DNA of 64,000 nucleotides from Oceanidesulfovibrio marinus (GTDB taxonomy: Bacteria > Desulfobacterota > Desulfovibrionia > Desulfovibrionales > Desulfovibrionaceae), in the NCBI RefSeq assembly GCF_013085545.1, contig NZ_CP039543.1, positions 4,123,322 to 4,187,321 on the forward strand. Reading direction: 5' to 3'. Below the pieces are notes generated by a model. That model was not told the DNA's origin. It was given only the letters and a program-made list of their open reading frames with translations, and ran no database searches. Numbering within the stretch: the first letter of the stretch is position 1; the number at the start of each line of letters is the position of its first letter. The position numbers were made by a program, and so were the translations under genes. This document shows positions 44,085 to 53,473 of the stretch, piece after piece.

Positions 44085-44510
44085 TTTTGCCATGCGGAGT
44101 GTCCGGTTGCCCGACTCGCTGCCTTTCCCCGCGCTGGGGTTTCTTTGGGTATCGTGTCACAGAAATTGGCGCTGGACGTCATCACTCCGTCACGAGTGCG
44201 ATGTAGACGTCTTGAAACACAGGACGCGGCCGGCGCACAGACACTGCCCGGCACGCCGGGGACTGTCCCGGCTTCCTGTTCATTCACCGCATGGATGATG
44301 TATGATTGTTTCAAAGACACATTCAATCGGGAGCTTCCCGAAAGCGCAGACTGTGAGTATCGGATCGGCCGAGGCCGAATCCGCGGGGAGGTGGCGCGTC
44401 AGCCATCTCCGGGGCGGCGCCTGCCGCCGTTTGCGTTCAAGGGCTTCTTCCGCAGGAGCCCTTTTTTTCTGCGTAAGCAAAACGGGGTTGGAGAAAAGCG
44501 AGGTCAGGCC
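44085..44510 (+). promoter_or_regulatory. Long structured leader, possible attenuator or riboswitch
   Basis: After the promoter, 425 nt precede the ATG. It holds a series of hairpins: CGGGA-GCT-TCCCG (44328-44340), nested CGGAT-CGGCC/GGCCG-ATCCG (44361-44383), GGCGGC-GCCT-GCCGCC (44413-44428), and the terminator hairpin at 44441-44468. This order suggests conditional termination, or a separate small RNA ending at 44468. No known riboswitch consensus was recognised. The frame of the downstream gene stays open through the leader to 44082, so an N-terminal extension cannot be fully excluded. Confidence 0.45.
44441..44468 (+). terminator. Intrinsic terminator within the leader
   Basis: GGGCTTC (44441-44447) pairs with GGAGCCC (44455-44461; one G-U), followed by seven T. 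It sits 43 nt upstream of the PHP-GT start codon, so full-length transcription must pass it. Confidence 0.6.
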
Positions 44511-46919
44511 ATGAAAATCGATCTGCATGTGCATTCAAAGTTTTCATCGAGGCCTTCCCAGTGGATTTTGCGGAAGATGAACTGCCCGGAGAGCTTTGTG
44601 GAGCCGGCGACAATTTACCGCACCTGCCGGGACCAGGGCATGGACATGGTCACTATCACAGACCACAACGTCATCGACGGTTCGCTCTCCATCGCGCACC
44701 TGCCGCACACGTTCATCAGCGAGGAGATCACCGCGCATTTTCCCGAGGATGGCTGCAAGGTGCACGTCCTGGCCTGGAATATCGACGAGCAGGTACACGA
44801 CGAGATCCAGGCGCTGCGCCGGAACATCTACGAGCTCACGGACTACCTGCGCCGGATGGACGTGGCCCACGCCCTGGCCCATCCCCTGTTCGCCGTCAAC
44901 GATAAGCTCACCCTGGACCACTTCGAGAAGCTGCTGCTGCTCTTTGACGTTTTCGAGTCCAACGGCACGCGCGACAGCGTGCAGAACAACTCCCTGCGCC
45001 GCATCCTGAACATGCTCACCCAGGCCGTGATAGACGACCTCGCCAACAAGCACGATATGGAGCCCAAGTCCGAGACGCCGTGGCGCAAGTCCATGACCGG
45101 CGGCTCCGACGACCACAGCGGCCTGCACATCGCCCGCATGCACACCGAGGTGACCGGCGCGCGCAACCTCAACGCATTCCTGGAAGGTGTGGCCAGAGGC
45201 GACTCCGAACCCCGCGGCAGACACGCCTCGCCCAAGGCCTTCGGCCATATCCTCTACGGCATCGCCTACCAGTTCTACCGCGAGCGCTACGGCCTGTCCC
45301 GCTATGTGAACACCGACAGCTTCTGCACCTTCCTCGATCGCTCCCTTTCTCCGGATTCGCCCAAGCCGACCTGCCTGGACAAGATCAAGGCCGCGATCCA
45401 CAACACCGGAGTCCTGCGCTGCCTCCGCTCCCGCAAGGAGCCGGAAGAGCTGCGCTCCATCCTCAAAACCATGGCCCAGCAGGAGTTCGAATCGCGCCGC
45501 AGCGCCGACCCGGACTCCATGCGCAAGGCCGCGGACGAGAGCGAGTGGTTCGACTTTGCCAACGCCACGGCCAACCGTGTGCTGGCCCACTACGGCGACC
45601 GGCTCATGGAGCGGGTGGTCAACGCGGACTTCTTCAACATCTATAAGGAGCTGGCCTCGGCAGGCGTGCTCTACACGCTGCTCTCGCCGTTCTTCGTAGG
45701 CTTCTCCGTGTTCACCAAGGACCGCGCCTTCTGCAAGCAGGCCCTCTCCCGGTTCCTGGACTTCCACCCCGGGCTGCAGCGTCCGCGCAAGCGCGTGAAG
45801 ATCGCCCACTTCACCGACACCTTTTTCGAGACCAACGGCGTGGCCAAGACCCTGCAGGAGCATGTGGACCTGGCCCGCGCCAGCAACAAGGAGTACGCCA
45901 TCGTCACCTGCGACGACGGCTCCAGCCGCGACCTGCCCGGCGTGCTCAACTTCAAGCCGGTGGGCCGCTACGAGCTGCCCGAGTACCCGGAGCTCTCGCT
46001 TTTCTACCCGCCGTTCCTGCAGATGCTCACTGCCATCTACGACCAGGGCTTCACGCACATCCACTCGGCCACGCCCGGCCCCATCGGCCTGGCCGCGCTG
46101 GGCATCGCCCGCGCTCTCAAGCTGCCCATTTCCGGCACCTACCACACGGCTCTGCCACAGTACGCCCTGCACCTTACGGGCGACGAGGCCATGGAAGAGT
46201 TCATGTGGAAGGCCATGGTCTGGTACTACAACCAGATGGACTACGTGTACGTGCCGTCCGACGCCGTGGGTCAGGAGCTGCGCTCCAAGGGCATGAACCC
46301 TGACAAGATCCGCCTCTACCCCCGCGGCGTGGACGTGGACCGCTTCACCCCGCAGAAGCGCAACGGCTTCTTCAAGCAGTTCAGCCTGAACGGCTCCAGA
46401 AAGCTGCTCTACGTGGGCCGCATCTCCAGGGAGAAGAATCTGCACATCCTGGAGCAGGCCTACATGGAGCTCTGCAGCCAGTACGCGGGCAAGCTGGACT
46501 TCGTGGTGGTGGGCGACGGCCCCTACCGCCAGGAGATGGAAGCCAACCTGGACGGCACGGGCGCCGTGTTCACCGGCAAGCTGGAAGGAGACGACCTGGC
46601 CGCGGCCTATGCCTCCAGCGACCTCTTCGTCTTCCCCTCCACCACGGACACCTTTGGCCGCGTGGTGCTGGAGGCCCAGGCCTCGGGTCTGCCGGTGGTG
46701 GTCACGAACCAGGGCGGACCGCAGGAGAACCTCCTGCCCGGCCAGACAGGCGTCGTGGTGGAAGGCGGCAACTCCGCCGCGCTCAAGGACGCCATCCTCT
46801 CCCTCATCGGCGACGGCCCCCGGCTGCAGGCCATGGGCAAGAGCGCCCGCGAGTACATGGAAACCCGCTCCCTCTCTCGCTGCTTCGACCAGACCTGGTC
46901 GATGTACGCCGGCAACTGA
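44511..46919 (+). CDS. PHP-domain / GT4 glycosyltransferase fusion
   Basis: 802 residues from MKIDLHVHS. The N-terminal PHP phosphoesterase domain (1-240) shows its metal ligands: HVH (6-8), TDHN (50-53), the ALAHPLF histidine and GSDDHS (198-203). A helical middle (250-420) leads to a GT4 domain (425-802) starting VKIAHFTDTFFETNGVAKT with RGVDVDRF, LLYVGRISREKN and FPSTTDTFGRVVLEAQ. The GT part resembles SqdX/mannosyltransferase enzymes. The fusion suggests a glycan or glycolipid made and a phosphate removed by one chain; this is inference. It follows a long leader and ends at a strong terminator. Confidence 0.88.
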   Translation: MKIDLHVHSKFSSRPSQWILRKMNCPESFVEPATIYRTCRDQGMDMVTITDHNVIDGSLSIAHLPHTFISEEITAHFPEDGCKVHVLAWNIDEQVHDEIQALRRNIYELTDYLRRMDVAHALAHPLFAVNDKLTLDHFEKLLLLFDVFESNGTRDSVQNNSLRRILNMLTQAVIDDLANKHDMEPKSETPWRKSMTGGSDDHSGLHIARMHTEVTGARNLNAFLEGVARGDSEPRGRHASPKAFGHILYGIAYQFYRERYGLSRYVNTDSFCTFLDRSLSPDSPKPTCLDKIKAAIHNTGVLRCLRSRKEPEELRSILKTMAQQEFESRRSADPDSMRKAADESEWFDFANATANRVLAHYGDRLMERVVNADFFNIYKELASAGVLYTLLSPFFVGFSVFTKDRAFCKQALSRFLDFHPGLQRPRKRVKIAHFTDTFFETNGVAKTLQEHVDLARASNKEYAIVTCDDGSSRDLPGVLNFKPVGRYELPEYPELSLFYPPFLQMLTAIYDQGFTHIHSATPGPIGLAALGIARALKLPISGTYHTALPQYALHLTGDEAMEEFMWKAMVWYYNQMDYVYVPSDAVGQELRSKGMNPDKIRLYPRGVDVDRFTPQKRNGFFKQFSLNGSRKLLYVGRISREKNLHILEQAYMELCSQYAGKLDFVVVGDGPYRQEMEANLDGTGAVFTGKLEGDDLAAAYASSDLFVFPSTTDTFGRVVLEAQASGLPVVVTNQGGPQENLLPGQTGVVVEGGNSAALKDAILSLIGDGPRLQAMGKSAREYMETRSLSRCFDQTWSMYAGN

Positions 46920-46941
46920 GGCCCGACCGCATACCCTCTCC

Positions 46942-46972
46942 AACGGGGTCCATCCGGGCCCCGTTTTTTTTT
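46942..46972 (+). terminator. Intrinsic terminator of the PHP-GT gene
   Basis: AACGGGG (46942-46948) pairs with CCCCGTT (46959-46965), extendable by further pairs, and is followed by a run of nine T. It starts 23 bases after the stop codon. Confidence 0.85.
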
Positions 46973-46980
46973 GTTGCCTC

Positions 46981-47009
46981 AAGACGGTCTCCAACTTATT
47001 GTCTATAAT
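46981..47009 (+). promoter_or_regulatory. Candidate promoter of the chemoreceptor gene
   Basis: A perfect TATAAT (47004-47009) lies 17 nt after AAGACG (46981-46986, 3 of 6), just downstream of the PHP-GT terminator and 72 nt before the ATG at 47082. Confidence 0.45.
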
Positions 47010-47081
47010 GGAATTACCATTGCGGGGCGTGGTCCGGCATGGAGTCCGTGGAGGTGAAGATCTGATGGAGGGGAGGCTAGT

Positions 47082-49385
47082 ATGGATCGGACGCGGCGTG
47101 GAGTCCTGCACTCCATAGGCAATCGTGCAACCCTTGTCGTCATCTGCATTCTGTTTGTCATGGGGGGGCTGGGAACCGGCCTGAGCGTTCTGCGGCTCCT
47201 GGAGCTTTCGGAGCACAACGTCGCGGACACCTACGACCTGGTCCTTTCGCGGGCAAAGGACGCCATCCGCAACCAGACCCATCTGCCGTACCAGGTGGTG
47301 CGCCGCCATGCGGAGATGGTGCGCGATCCGGAGCCCATCGAGATTCCGTTGCGCGTGGTGGCCGGGCAGGTGCAGGCCGCCCTCCAGGAGAACCTGCCTC
47401 CGGATGAGCTGCGGGAGCATATCCTGGAGCTCGTGGCCGACGCCGGCCATACGGCCGTCTACGACATCTGGGCCAGCGACGGGACGAGCATGGCCTTCAA
47501 CACCGACGTGGGGCTTATGGGAGCCGCAATCGACGATCCTTCCCTGTTCGCCGATGCGACAGGCGCGCTCTACCTTGTCCAGGCCATGGAAAGCAGCCGC
47601 ACCGCCGCGAACGGCGCCGCCGTGTATGAGTACGCCCGGAAGGGGGAGGGCGGCTCCGCCCTCGGCGTGGTGGTGCACATCCCGGACTCGGACTGGTTCG
47701 TGGGCTCGGAAGCGCCCATCGATGCGCTGATCCGCATCCGCCAGCAGCAGGCCCTGGACGAGCTCAAGGCCATGCGCCTGCAGGACGGCAACTACTTCTG
47801 GGTTAACGACACCAGCGAGCCGCTGCCGCACATGATCATGCATCCCACCAGCCCCTCCCTGGACGGGAAGGCCCTGGCTAACCCGAAGTTCGACTGCGCC
47901 GTGAAGATGCAGGCCGGCCAGGACGGCGAGATCGTTCCCCTGGACAACAAGAACCTCTTCGTCGCCATGGTGGATGTGGTCAAGCACGCCGGCGAAGGTT
48001 TTGTCTGGTACCAGTGGACCAAACCCACCGAGGACGGCGGCGCTACCAAGGAGCTCTATCCCAAGCTTTCCTACGTGATCCTCTATGAACCGTGGGGCTG
48101 GGTTATCGGCAACGGTATCTACATCGACGATATCCAGGCCATCGTGTCCGAGCGCCAGCAGGTATTCGAACAGCATATCAGCGCCATGATGATCAAGATC
48201 GCGGTCATCAGCCTGGTGCTTCTGCTGTTCGTTGTCGTGGGGCTGCTGTGGTACTTCCGCCGGCTCATCACCCGCCCCATCGGCAAGCTTGCGGCGTTTT
48301 CCGAGGACATCACCCGAGGCGACCTCGACGCGCAGCTCAGCGGCTATTTCCCGGGCGAGACCAAGGATCTCAAAGACTCCATGGAGATCATGGTGGGCTC
48401 CCTGAAGCAGGCCGTGCAGGACGCCGAGGACAAAGGCCGCGAGGCAGAGGCCGAGGCCGAACGAACCAGGCAGGCGCTGGACGAAGCCAGGGAGGCCGGG
48501 GAGCGGGCCATGGAGGCGCGCAAGGATGGCCTGCGCGAGGCGGCCGGCAAGCTGGAAGATCTCGTGGACACGCTGCGCAACGCGGCAGACGATCTGGCCT
48601 CCCGCGTTGCAGACGCCACGAGCGTTGCCGAGAATCAGCGGGAGCAGGTGAGCGAGGCCGCCATGTCCATGGGCGAGATGAACACCGCCGTGATGGACGT
48701 GGCCGAGAACGCATCCCGCGCCTCCAAAAGCGCGGACGCTGCGCGAGAGAAAGCCGGCATGGGCAAGACCGTGGTGACCGAGGTGGTGGGCTCTATCCAC
48801 ACTGTGGCCGACACCACCACGGCCATGCAGACGAGCCTGAAGGATCTGGCCGAGCAGGCCGAGGCCATTGGCCGGGTGATGACGGTGATCAACGACATTG
48901 CCGACCAGACCAACCTGCTGGCCCTGAACGCGGCCATCGAGGCGGCGCGCGCAGGCGACGCCGGCCGGGGGTTCGCCGTGGTGGCCGACGAGGTCCGCAA
49001 GCTGGCCGAGAAGACCATGCAGGCCACGGACGAGGTGGGCCGCGCCGTGAGCTCCATCCAGTCCGGCGTGGCCGGGGCTGGCCGGCACATGGATGAATCG
49101 GCCGACGCCGTGCGGCAATCCAGCGACCTGGCCGGCCAGGCAGGCTCCGCCCTGGAGGATATCGTGCGCATGGTGGACGAGGCCACGGACCAGGTTCGGG
49201 CCATCGCCACAGCCTCGGAAGAGCAGTCCGCATCCAGCGAGACCATCAGCCGGACCATGGGCTCCGTAAGCGAGCTCTCCGACGCCACGGCGCAGAACAT
49301 GGACGAGGCCGTGGAGGCCATCGGCAAGCTCACGGCCCTGGCCGCGCAGCTCACCGAGCTCATGGACTCGTTACGCAACGGGTAG
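47082..49385 (+). CDS. Methyl-accepting chemotaxis protein with Cache sensor domain
   Basis: 767 residues. Helix 1 (about 16-38), a periplasmic Cache region (40-365) with NYFWVND and [13 protein letters not shown] typical of Cache_2-type modules, helix 2 (about 367-390), HAMP ([16 protein letters not shown]), then the signalling domain with [20 protein letters not shown] and [16 protein letters not shown]. No C-terminal CheR-binding pentapeptide is seen. It would report a small ligand to CheA/CheW. ATG 47082 follows GGGAGG; monocistronic by its own promoter. Confidence 0.92.
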   Translation: MDRTRRGVLHSIGNRATLVVICILFVMGGLGTGLSVLRLLELSEHNVADTYDLVLSRAKDAIRNQTHLPYQVVRRHAEMVRDPEPIEIPLRVVAGQVQAALQENLPPDELREHILELVADAGHTAVYDIWASDGTSMAFNTDVGLMGAAIDDPSLFADATGALYLVQAMESSRTAANGAAVYEYARKGEGGSALGVVVHIPDSDWFVGSEAPIDALIRIRQQQALDELKAMRLQDGNYFWVNDTSEPLPHMIMHPTSPSLDGKALANPKFDCAVKMQAGQDGEIVPLDNKNLFVAMVDVVKHAGEGFVWYQWTKPTEDGGATKELYPKLSYVILYEPWGWVIGNGIYIDDIQAIVSERQQVFEQHISAMMIKIAVISLVLLLFVVVGLLWYFRRLITRPIGKLAAFSEDITRGDLDAQLSGYFPGETKDLKDSMEIMVGSLKQAVQDAEDKGREAEAEAERTRQALDEAREAGERAMEARKDGLREAAGKLEDLVDTLRNAADDLASRVADATSVAENQREQVSEAAMSMGEMNTAVMDVAENASRASKSADAAREKAGMGKTVVTEVVGSIHTVADTTTAMQTSLKDLAEQAEAIGRVMTVINDIADQTNLLALNAAIEAARAGDAGRGFAVVADEVRKLAEKTMQATDEVGRAVSSIQSGVAGAGRHMDESADAVRQSSDLAGQAGSALEDIVRMVDEATDQVRAIATASEEQSASSETISRTMGSVSELSDATAQNMDEAVEAIGKLTALAAQLTELMDSLRNG

Positions 49386-49432
49386 GAGGACGACACGTAT
49401 TTGCCACACGAGGATGGTAGCTCTCGGCATCT

Positions 49433-50863
49433 ATGATACTGTACACGAGAATGAAAGACATGGAGGAGGGCTTGGCGGACGTCGAAAACGACGCAGAAAC
49501 CGGAACTGACGCCGGGTCCTCCCCTGACAAGAAGCCGATCCCTGCCATGAAGCCTCGCCACCCGTTGTTCCAGCTCGCCACCTGGAAGCGCCTTGCGGCC
49601 AACCGCATCCCCGGCCAGGTGGTCATCCAGTACACGGACCGCTGCAACGCGGCCTGCGCCCAGTGCGGCATGCGCCGCACCAGCACCTTCGAGCGCAGCT
49701 CCATGGACATGCAGCAGGCCAGGATGCTCATAGACGCCGTGGCCGAGCGCGGCGTGCAGTCCATCTCCTTTACCGGCGGCGAACCCCTGCTCCACCTCGA
49801 CGAGATTGCCCTGCTCATGGAGCACGCCGGCCGCGCCGGCATTCCCTTTGTCCGCACCGGCACCAACGGCTTCATCTTCCGCGGCCACGAATCACCCGGC
49901 TGGGAGGACAAGATCAAGCGCATGGCGGAGCGCTTCGCCGCCACGCCGCTGAATACCTTCTGGATCAGCGTGGACTCGGCCGACGCCGAGGTGCACGAGA
50001 AAAACCGCGGCTTCTCCGGCATCGTGGCGGGCATGGAAAAGGCGCTGCCCATCTTCCACGAGGCAGGCATCTACCCGGCGGCCAACCTGGGCATCAACCG
50101 CCTCACCGGCGGCGACGGCCCGCACCGCCTGCCGAGCTACACAGGCCCGGCCACGGACGATCCCAACACCAGCGCGGCTGCCTGGGCGTTCTACGCCGCA
50201 GCGCGCACGGCCTTCCGCCGCTTCTACCGCATGGTGCACGACCTCGGCTTCACCATGGCCAACGCCTGCTACCCCATGAGCTTCGAGGACGAGGGCGACG
50301 CGGTCTACGCCGCCACCTCGGAGGACGACTTCATCTCTTTCCGGCCGGCCGAGAAGGCGCTGCTCTTCCGCGCGCTGTACGAGACCATTCCGGAGTTCCG
50401 GGGCGAGCTGCGCATCTTCTCCCCGCGCAGCTCCCTGCGCGCGCTGGTGCGCTCCTACGCAACGGGAGAGCCTCAGGGCTACCCCTGCCGCGGCGGCGTG
50501 GACTTCTTCTTTGTGGACTGCAAGGACATGAATACCTACCCGTGCGGCTACCGCGGCTCCGAAAACCTGGGCAAGTTCTGGGATCTGGACCTCGGCGCGC
50601 TGCCGGCGCCGGACTGCCGGCGTTGCGACTGGGAGTGCTTCCGCGATCCTTCCGAGATGCTGGGGCCGGTGATGCAGGCGCTGCGCAATCCCCTGGCCCT
50701 GGCGCGTTCCATCCGCCGCGACACCGAGGCGTTCAAGGTCTGGGCCGTGGACGCAGCCTATTACCGCGCCTGCGGCTTTTTCGACGGCCGCAAGCCCCCG
50801 CAGTACGAACGCATGGCCCGGTTCGCGAAGACGGACAGCCTGGCCGAGCCCATTCAGACATAA
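49433..50863 (+). CDS. Radical SAM protein with SPASM-like C-terminus
   Basis: 476 residues. The [4Fe-4S]/SAM cluster motif is CNAACAQC (Cys71, 75, 78), followed by FTGGEPLLH, which holds the GGE motif. The C-terminus has further cysteines (GYPCRGG, VDCKD, YPCGYRG, CRRCDWEC) that fit an auxiliary-cluster SPASM-like domain. Such enzymes modify peptides or other macromolecules, but there is no candidate substrate next to it. Starts at 49433, 49451 and 49460 are all possible; none has a strong ribosome site. It lies 47 nt after the chemoreceptor gene. Confidence 0.85.
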   Translation: MILYTRMKDMEEGLADVENDAETGTDAGSSPDKKPIPAMKPRHPLFQLATWKRLAANRIPGQVVIQYTDRCNAACAQCGMRRTSTFERSSMDMQQARMLIDAVAERGVQSISFTGGEPLLHLDEIALLMEHAGRAGIPFVRTGTNGFIFRGHESPGWEDKIKRMAERFAATPLNTFWISVDSADAEVHEKNRGFSGIVAGMEKALPIFHEAGIYPAANLGINRLTGGDGPHRLPSYTGPATDDPNTSAAAWAFYAAARTAFRRFYRMVHDLGFTMANACYPMSFEDEGDAVYAATSEDDFISFRPAEKALLFRALYETIPEFRGELRIFSPRSSLRALVRSYATGEPQGYPCRGGVDFFFVDCKDMNTYPCGYRGSENLGKFWDLDLGALPAPDCRRCDWECFRDPSEMLGPVMQALRNPLALARSIRRDTEAFKVWAVDAAYYRACGFFDGRKPPQYERMARFAKTDSLAEPIQT

Positions 50864-51084
50864 CGAAATTTAAGACCCGGTTGCATGGAGGGACTCTGTC
50901 CCCCCGCCCCTGTCGGGGACCACTGGGTCCGGAATCCCGATTATCAGGACTCAGGGGGGCTCTCAGGAGGGAGCTCTGCGATCATGCAGCGCACGGAATG
51001 GAGTTGCCGGCATGGCTCGCATGGGCGAAAAACGTGGACGCCCCCAATCCGCCGTGGCGCTATGACCGGTTTTGTCAGCGGCTC
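50864..51084. other. Convergent intergenic region with G/C repeats
   Basis: No gene. G/C-rich imperfect inverted repeats (gggactctgtcccc, cccctgtcgggg) resemble those at 29241-29447, also between convergent genes. Confidence 0.4.
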
Positions 51085-51825
51085 TCAGTTCTCAAAGATG
51101 GTGATGACGCCGGAGTCATCCTTTTTCATCTGCAGGGAGCGCTTGGGCATGGACTGGAAGGAGTCGCCGCCCGTGGGGTTGCCCAGAAGCTTGTGGATGT
51201 AGAGCGCAGGCTGGGCAAAGTTCAGGTTCTGGCCCTGCAAGACGTGGAAGCTGGTGACGCCCAGGACCTGGCCGTCGGTGTTGAGCACCGGGCCGCCGCT
51301 GGAGCCAGGGGAAATGGGCGCGGTGATCTGGTAGACCAGGGAGTTGCCGTCCATGCGCCGCAGCCCGCTGATCACGCCGGTGGAGAGGGTCTTCTCCAGC
51401 CCCTTGGGGTTGCCGATGGCCAGGATCTCTTCACCGACCTCGGGGTCGCCGGAGTGCAGGGGCAGGGGCTGGCCCTTGCCTTCGGACGGCATCTCCAGAA
51501 TGGCGATATCGTGCTTTTTGTCCACAGCCTTCACCCGTAGCGCCGAGACCAGGTCGCCCCCGGGCGTCTTGACGCGGACCTCGGACGAGCCCTTGATGAC
51601 GTGGTAATTGGTAACGATCTCGCGGCCGTCCTTGATATAGAAGCCGGAGCCCTGAGAGATGGGTCTGCTGTAGGCGTCCACGGATACGATCATCACAATG
51701 GAGTCCTTGGCGTTCCTGAAAAGCTGCTGGGCGTCGAGAGCCGCGGCGGGTCGCGGCGCGCATACAAGGGCGAGCAGAGCAAGGCAGGCTAGGCGCAGCA
51801 CGGGGGGAACCGATCGCGTCGTCAT
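51085..51825 (-). CDS. Exported trypsin-like (S1C, DegP-related) serine protease
   Basis: 246 residues. A signal peptide (RLACLALLALVCAPRPAAA) is cut near residue 29. The catalytic triad is visible: His in VTNYHVI, Asp in KKHDIAIL, Ser in SPGSSGGPVL. It lacks the PDZ domains of DegP/DegS, making it a minimal periplasmic protease or peptide-binding pseudo-chaperone. The C-terminal tail (SMPKRSLQMKKDDSGVITIFEN) is short and charged. No strong ribosome site is visible at 51825, but the signal peptide supports that start. Confidence 0.85.
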   Translation of the reverse strand: MTTRSVPPVLRLACLALLALVCAPRPAAALDAQQLFRNAKDSIVMIVSVDAYSRPISQGSGFYIKDGREIVTNYHVIKGSSEVRVKTPGGDLVSALRVKAVDKKHDIAILEMPSEGKGQPLPLHSGDPEVGEEILAIGNPKGLEKTLSTGVISGLRRMDGNSLVYQITAPISPGSSGGPVLNTDGQVLGVTSFHVLQGQNLNFAQPALYIHKLLGNPTGGDSFQSMPKRSLQMKKDDSGVITIFEN

Positions 51826-52033
51826 GGCGGAATCTCCGGAGTTTCGCGGTGGCGGGTGCAGGGCTCGAAAAAATCGACAACAGGATACGGGAAAGCGGTC
51901 GGTGCATCAAGTTGCGCAAGGCGTGCTCCGCACCTCTTTTTGAACCATATCATTTTGTGCTACGTAACAATTTCTATGGAGCCGCTCACTTGGCGAAGCA
52001 ACTCTGATCATCTTCGGCGTGGAGGGTAACGTC

Positions 52034-52276
52034 TTGAAATACAAAATTATCAAAGCATCATCGGATCATGAGCTCGAAGAGGAAGTGCGCAAGCACCTCA
52101 TGGACGGGTGGCGTCCGCTTGGCGGCGTATCCATTGTCCAGGCGGAAATGGCCTTTTCCAAAGTGCTGAAGTTCTACCAGGCCGTGGAAAAGGAGACGCG
52201 CGAGGACAGGCGCCGCTACCTGGAGCTGGAAGACGAGGAACGCGAACAGGTCGATCTGGAACGCCGTCTGCGTTAG
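52034..52276 (+). CDS. Small protein with DUF1737-like domain
   Basis: 80 residues. TTG at 52034 with GGAGGG seven bases upstream gives LKYKIIKASSDHELEEEVRKHLMDGWRPLGGVSIV, matching the DUF1737 pattern of a beta-helix-beta unit with G-W-x-P-x-G-G-V. The C-terminal half is a charged helix (ETREDRRRYLELEDEEREQV). The function of the family is unknown. It is probably monocistronic, with a terminator about 95 bases after the stop. Confidence 0.75.
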   Translation: MKYKIIKASSDHELEEEVRKHLMDGWRPLGGVSIVQAEMAFSKVLKFYQAVEKETREDRRRYLELEDEEREQVDLERRLR

Positions 52277-52612
52277 GCGGAGCGCATCCACGAGCTTAGG
52301 CGCTACGCAGCCGCGCACATGTCCCTATGCAGCGGCGCGGCCGGCGTTCGCCAGGATAGATGGATTACTGGCGCGGCGGTCTGGAACAGGCCGCCGCGTT
52401 TTCTCGTTTCTGAAAGCCGTCGCACAGGGTGACCGTCGGATCAGGAACGCTCCGGCCGGGCGCATATCCGCGCAGGATGCGCCTCCCGCGTGCAATATGC
52501 AGCCAGGGGCTACCCAACTGCGAAGAATTACACTAAATAAGGAACGTGAAACCAACCCACGTGGCGGACGCCACGCGCAAACACAGGCAGATCTTCTGCA
52601 CAAGCGACTACA
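52277..52612. other. Intergenic region before panB
   Basis: No gene. It contains the terminator at 52372-52403; the rest should hold the panB promoter. AATTACACTAAATAAGG near 52526-52542 is the only AT-rich stretch, and no clean -35/-10 pair was found. Confidence 0.4.
52372..52403 (+). terminator. Intrinsic terminator after the DUF1737-like gene
   Basis: CGCGGCGG (52372-52379) pairs with CCGCCGCG (52391-52398), extendable inward to 11 bp with one G-U, and is followed by TTTTC. Confidence 0.75.
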
Positions 52613-53443
52613 ATGGCCAAGAGAATTACTGCACCGGATATCAGGGCGAGCAAGGGACAGCGCAAGATCACCATGCTGACGGCCTATGACTATCCTTTTG
52701 CGAAAATAGTGGACGAGGCGGGAATCGACATGATCCTGGTGGGCGATTCCCTGGGTATGGCCGTGCTGGGCTACGACGACACCATTCCCGTCACCATGGA
52801 CGAGATGGTGCACCACTGCAGCGCCGTCACCCGCGGGGCGTCGCACGCCCTGGTGGTGGGCGACATGCCGTTTCTGAGCTACGAGGCCGGGCCGGAGCAG
52901 GCACTGGCCAGCGCGGGCAGGCTCTTCAAGGAAGGCGGCGTGCGCGCCGTGAAGCTGGAGGGCGGCCGCGAGGTGGCGCCGCAGACCAAGGCGCTGGTCC
53001 AGGCCGGCATACCGGTGGTGGGCCACGTGGGGCTCACGCCGCAGCGCGTGGCCGGCATCGGCGGGTTCAAGGTGCAGGGCAAGACGGCCGACGCCGCGCG
53101 GATCATATTGGAGGACGCCAAGGCCCTGCAGGAGGCCGGCTGCTTCGCCATCATTCTGGAGGCCGTGCCGGCGGCCATGGGCCGCTACATCACCGAGGCC
53201 CTGGAGATTCCCACCATCGGCATCGGCGGCGGCGCACACTGCGACGGCCAGGTGCTGGTGATCCACGACGTGCTTGGCCTGTTCGAGCGGTTTACGCCAA
53301 AGTTCGTCAAGAAGTACGCGAATATGGCTGCGGATGTGCGCGAGGCTGTCACGCAGTACAAGAACGAGGTGGAGTCGGGCGTTTTTCCCGACGCCGAGCA
53401 CTCTTTTTCCATGGATCCCGACGAGGAGAAAAAGCTCTCCTGA
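52613..53443 (+). CDS. panB: 3-methyl-2-oxobutanoate hydroxymethyltransferase
   Basis: 276 residues. First committed step of pantothenate (coenzyme A) synthesis: it adds a hydroxymethyl group from methylene-THF to 2-oxoisovalerate. Family segments: MLTAYDYPFAKIVDEAGID, LVGDSLGMAVLGYDDT, VKLEGG, PVVGHVGLTPQ and IGIGGGAHCDGQVLVIHD. Length is normal. No ribosome site is obvious before the ATG at 52613. The TPR gene follows 30 nt later. No panC or panD gene is in the window. Confidence 0.95.
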   Translation: MAKRITAPDIRASKGQRKITMLTAYDYPFAKIVDEAGIDMILVGDSLGMAVLGYDDTIPVTMDEMVHHCSAVTRGASHALVVGDMPFLSYEAGPEQALASAGRLFKEGGVRAVKLEGGREVAPQTKALVQAGIPVVGHVGLTPQRVAGIGGFKVQGKTADAARIILEDAKALQEAGCFAIILEAVPAAMGRYITEALEIPTIGIGGGAHCDGQVLVIHDVLGLFERFTPKFVKKYANMAADVREAVTQYKNEVESGVFPDAEHSFSMDPDEEKKLS

Positions 53444-53473
53444 TTTGGGACAGCGTATTTTCGCGGAACACAG

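Noticed and set aside
44544-49118. 1524-codon minus-strand frame
   Set aside because: Entirely antisense to the PHP-GT and chemoreceptor genes, with His/Gly/Ala/Val-rich shadow composition and no domain.
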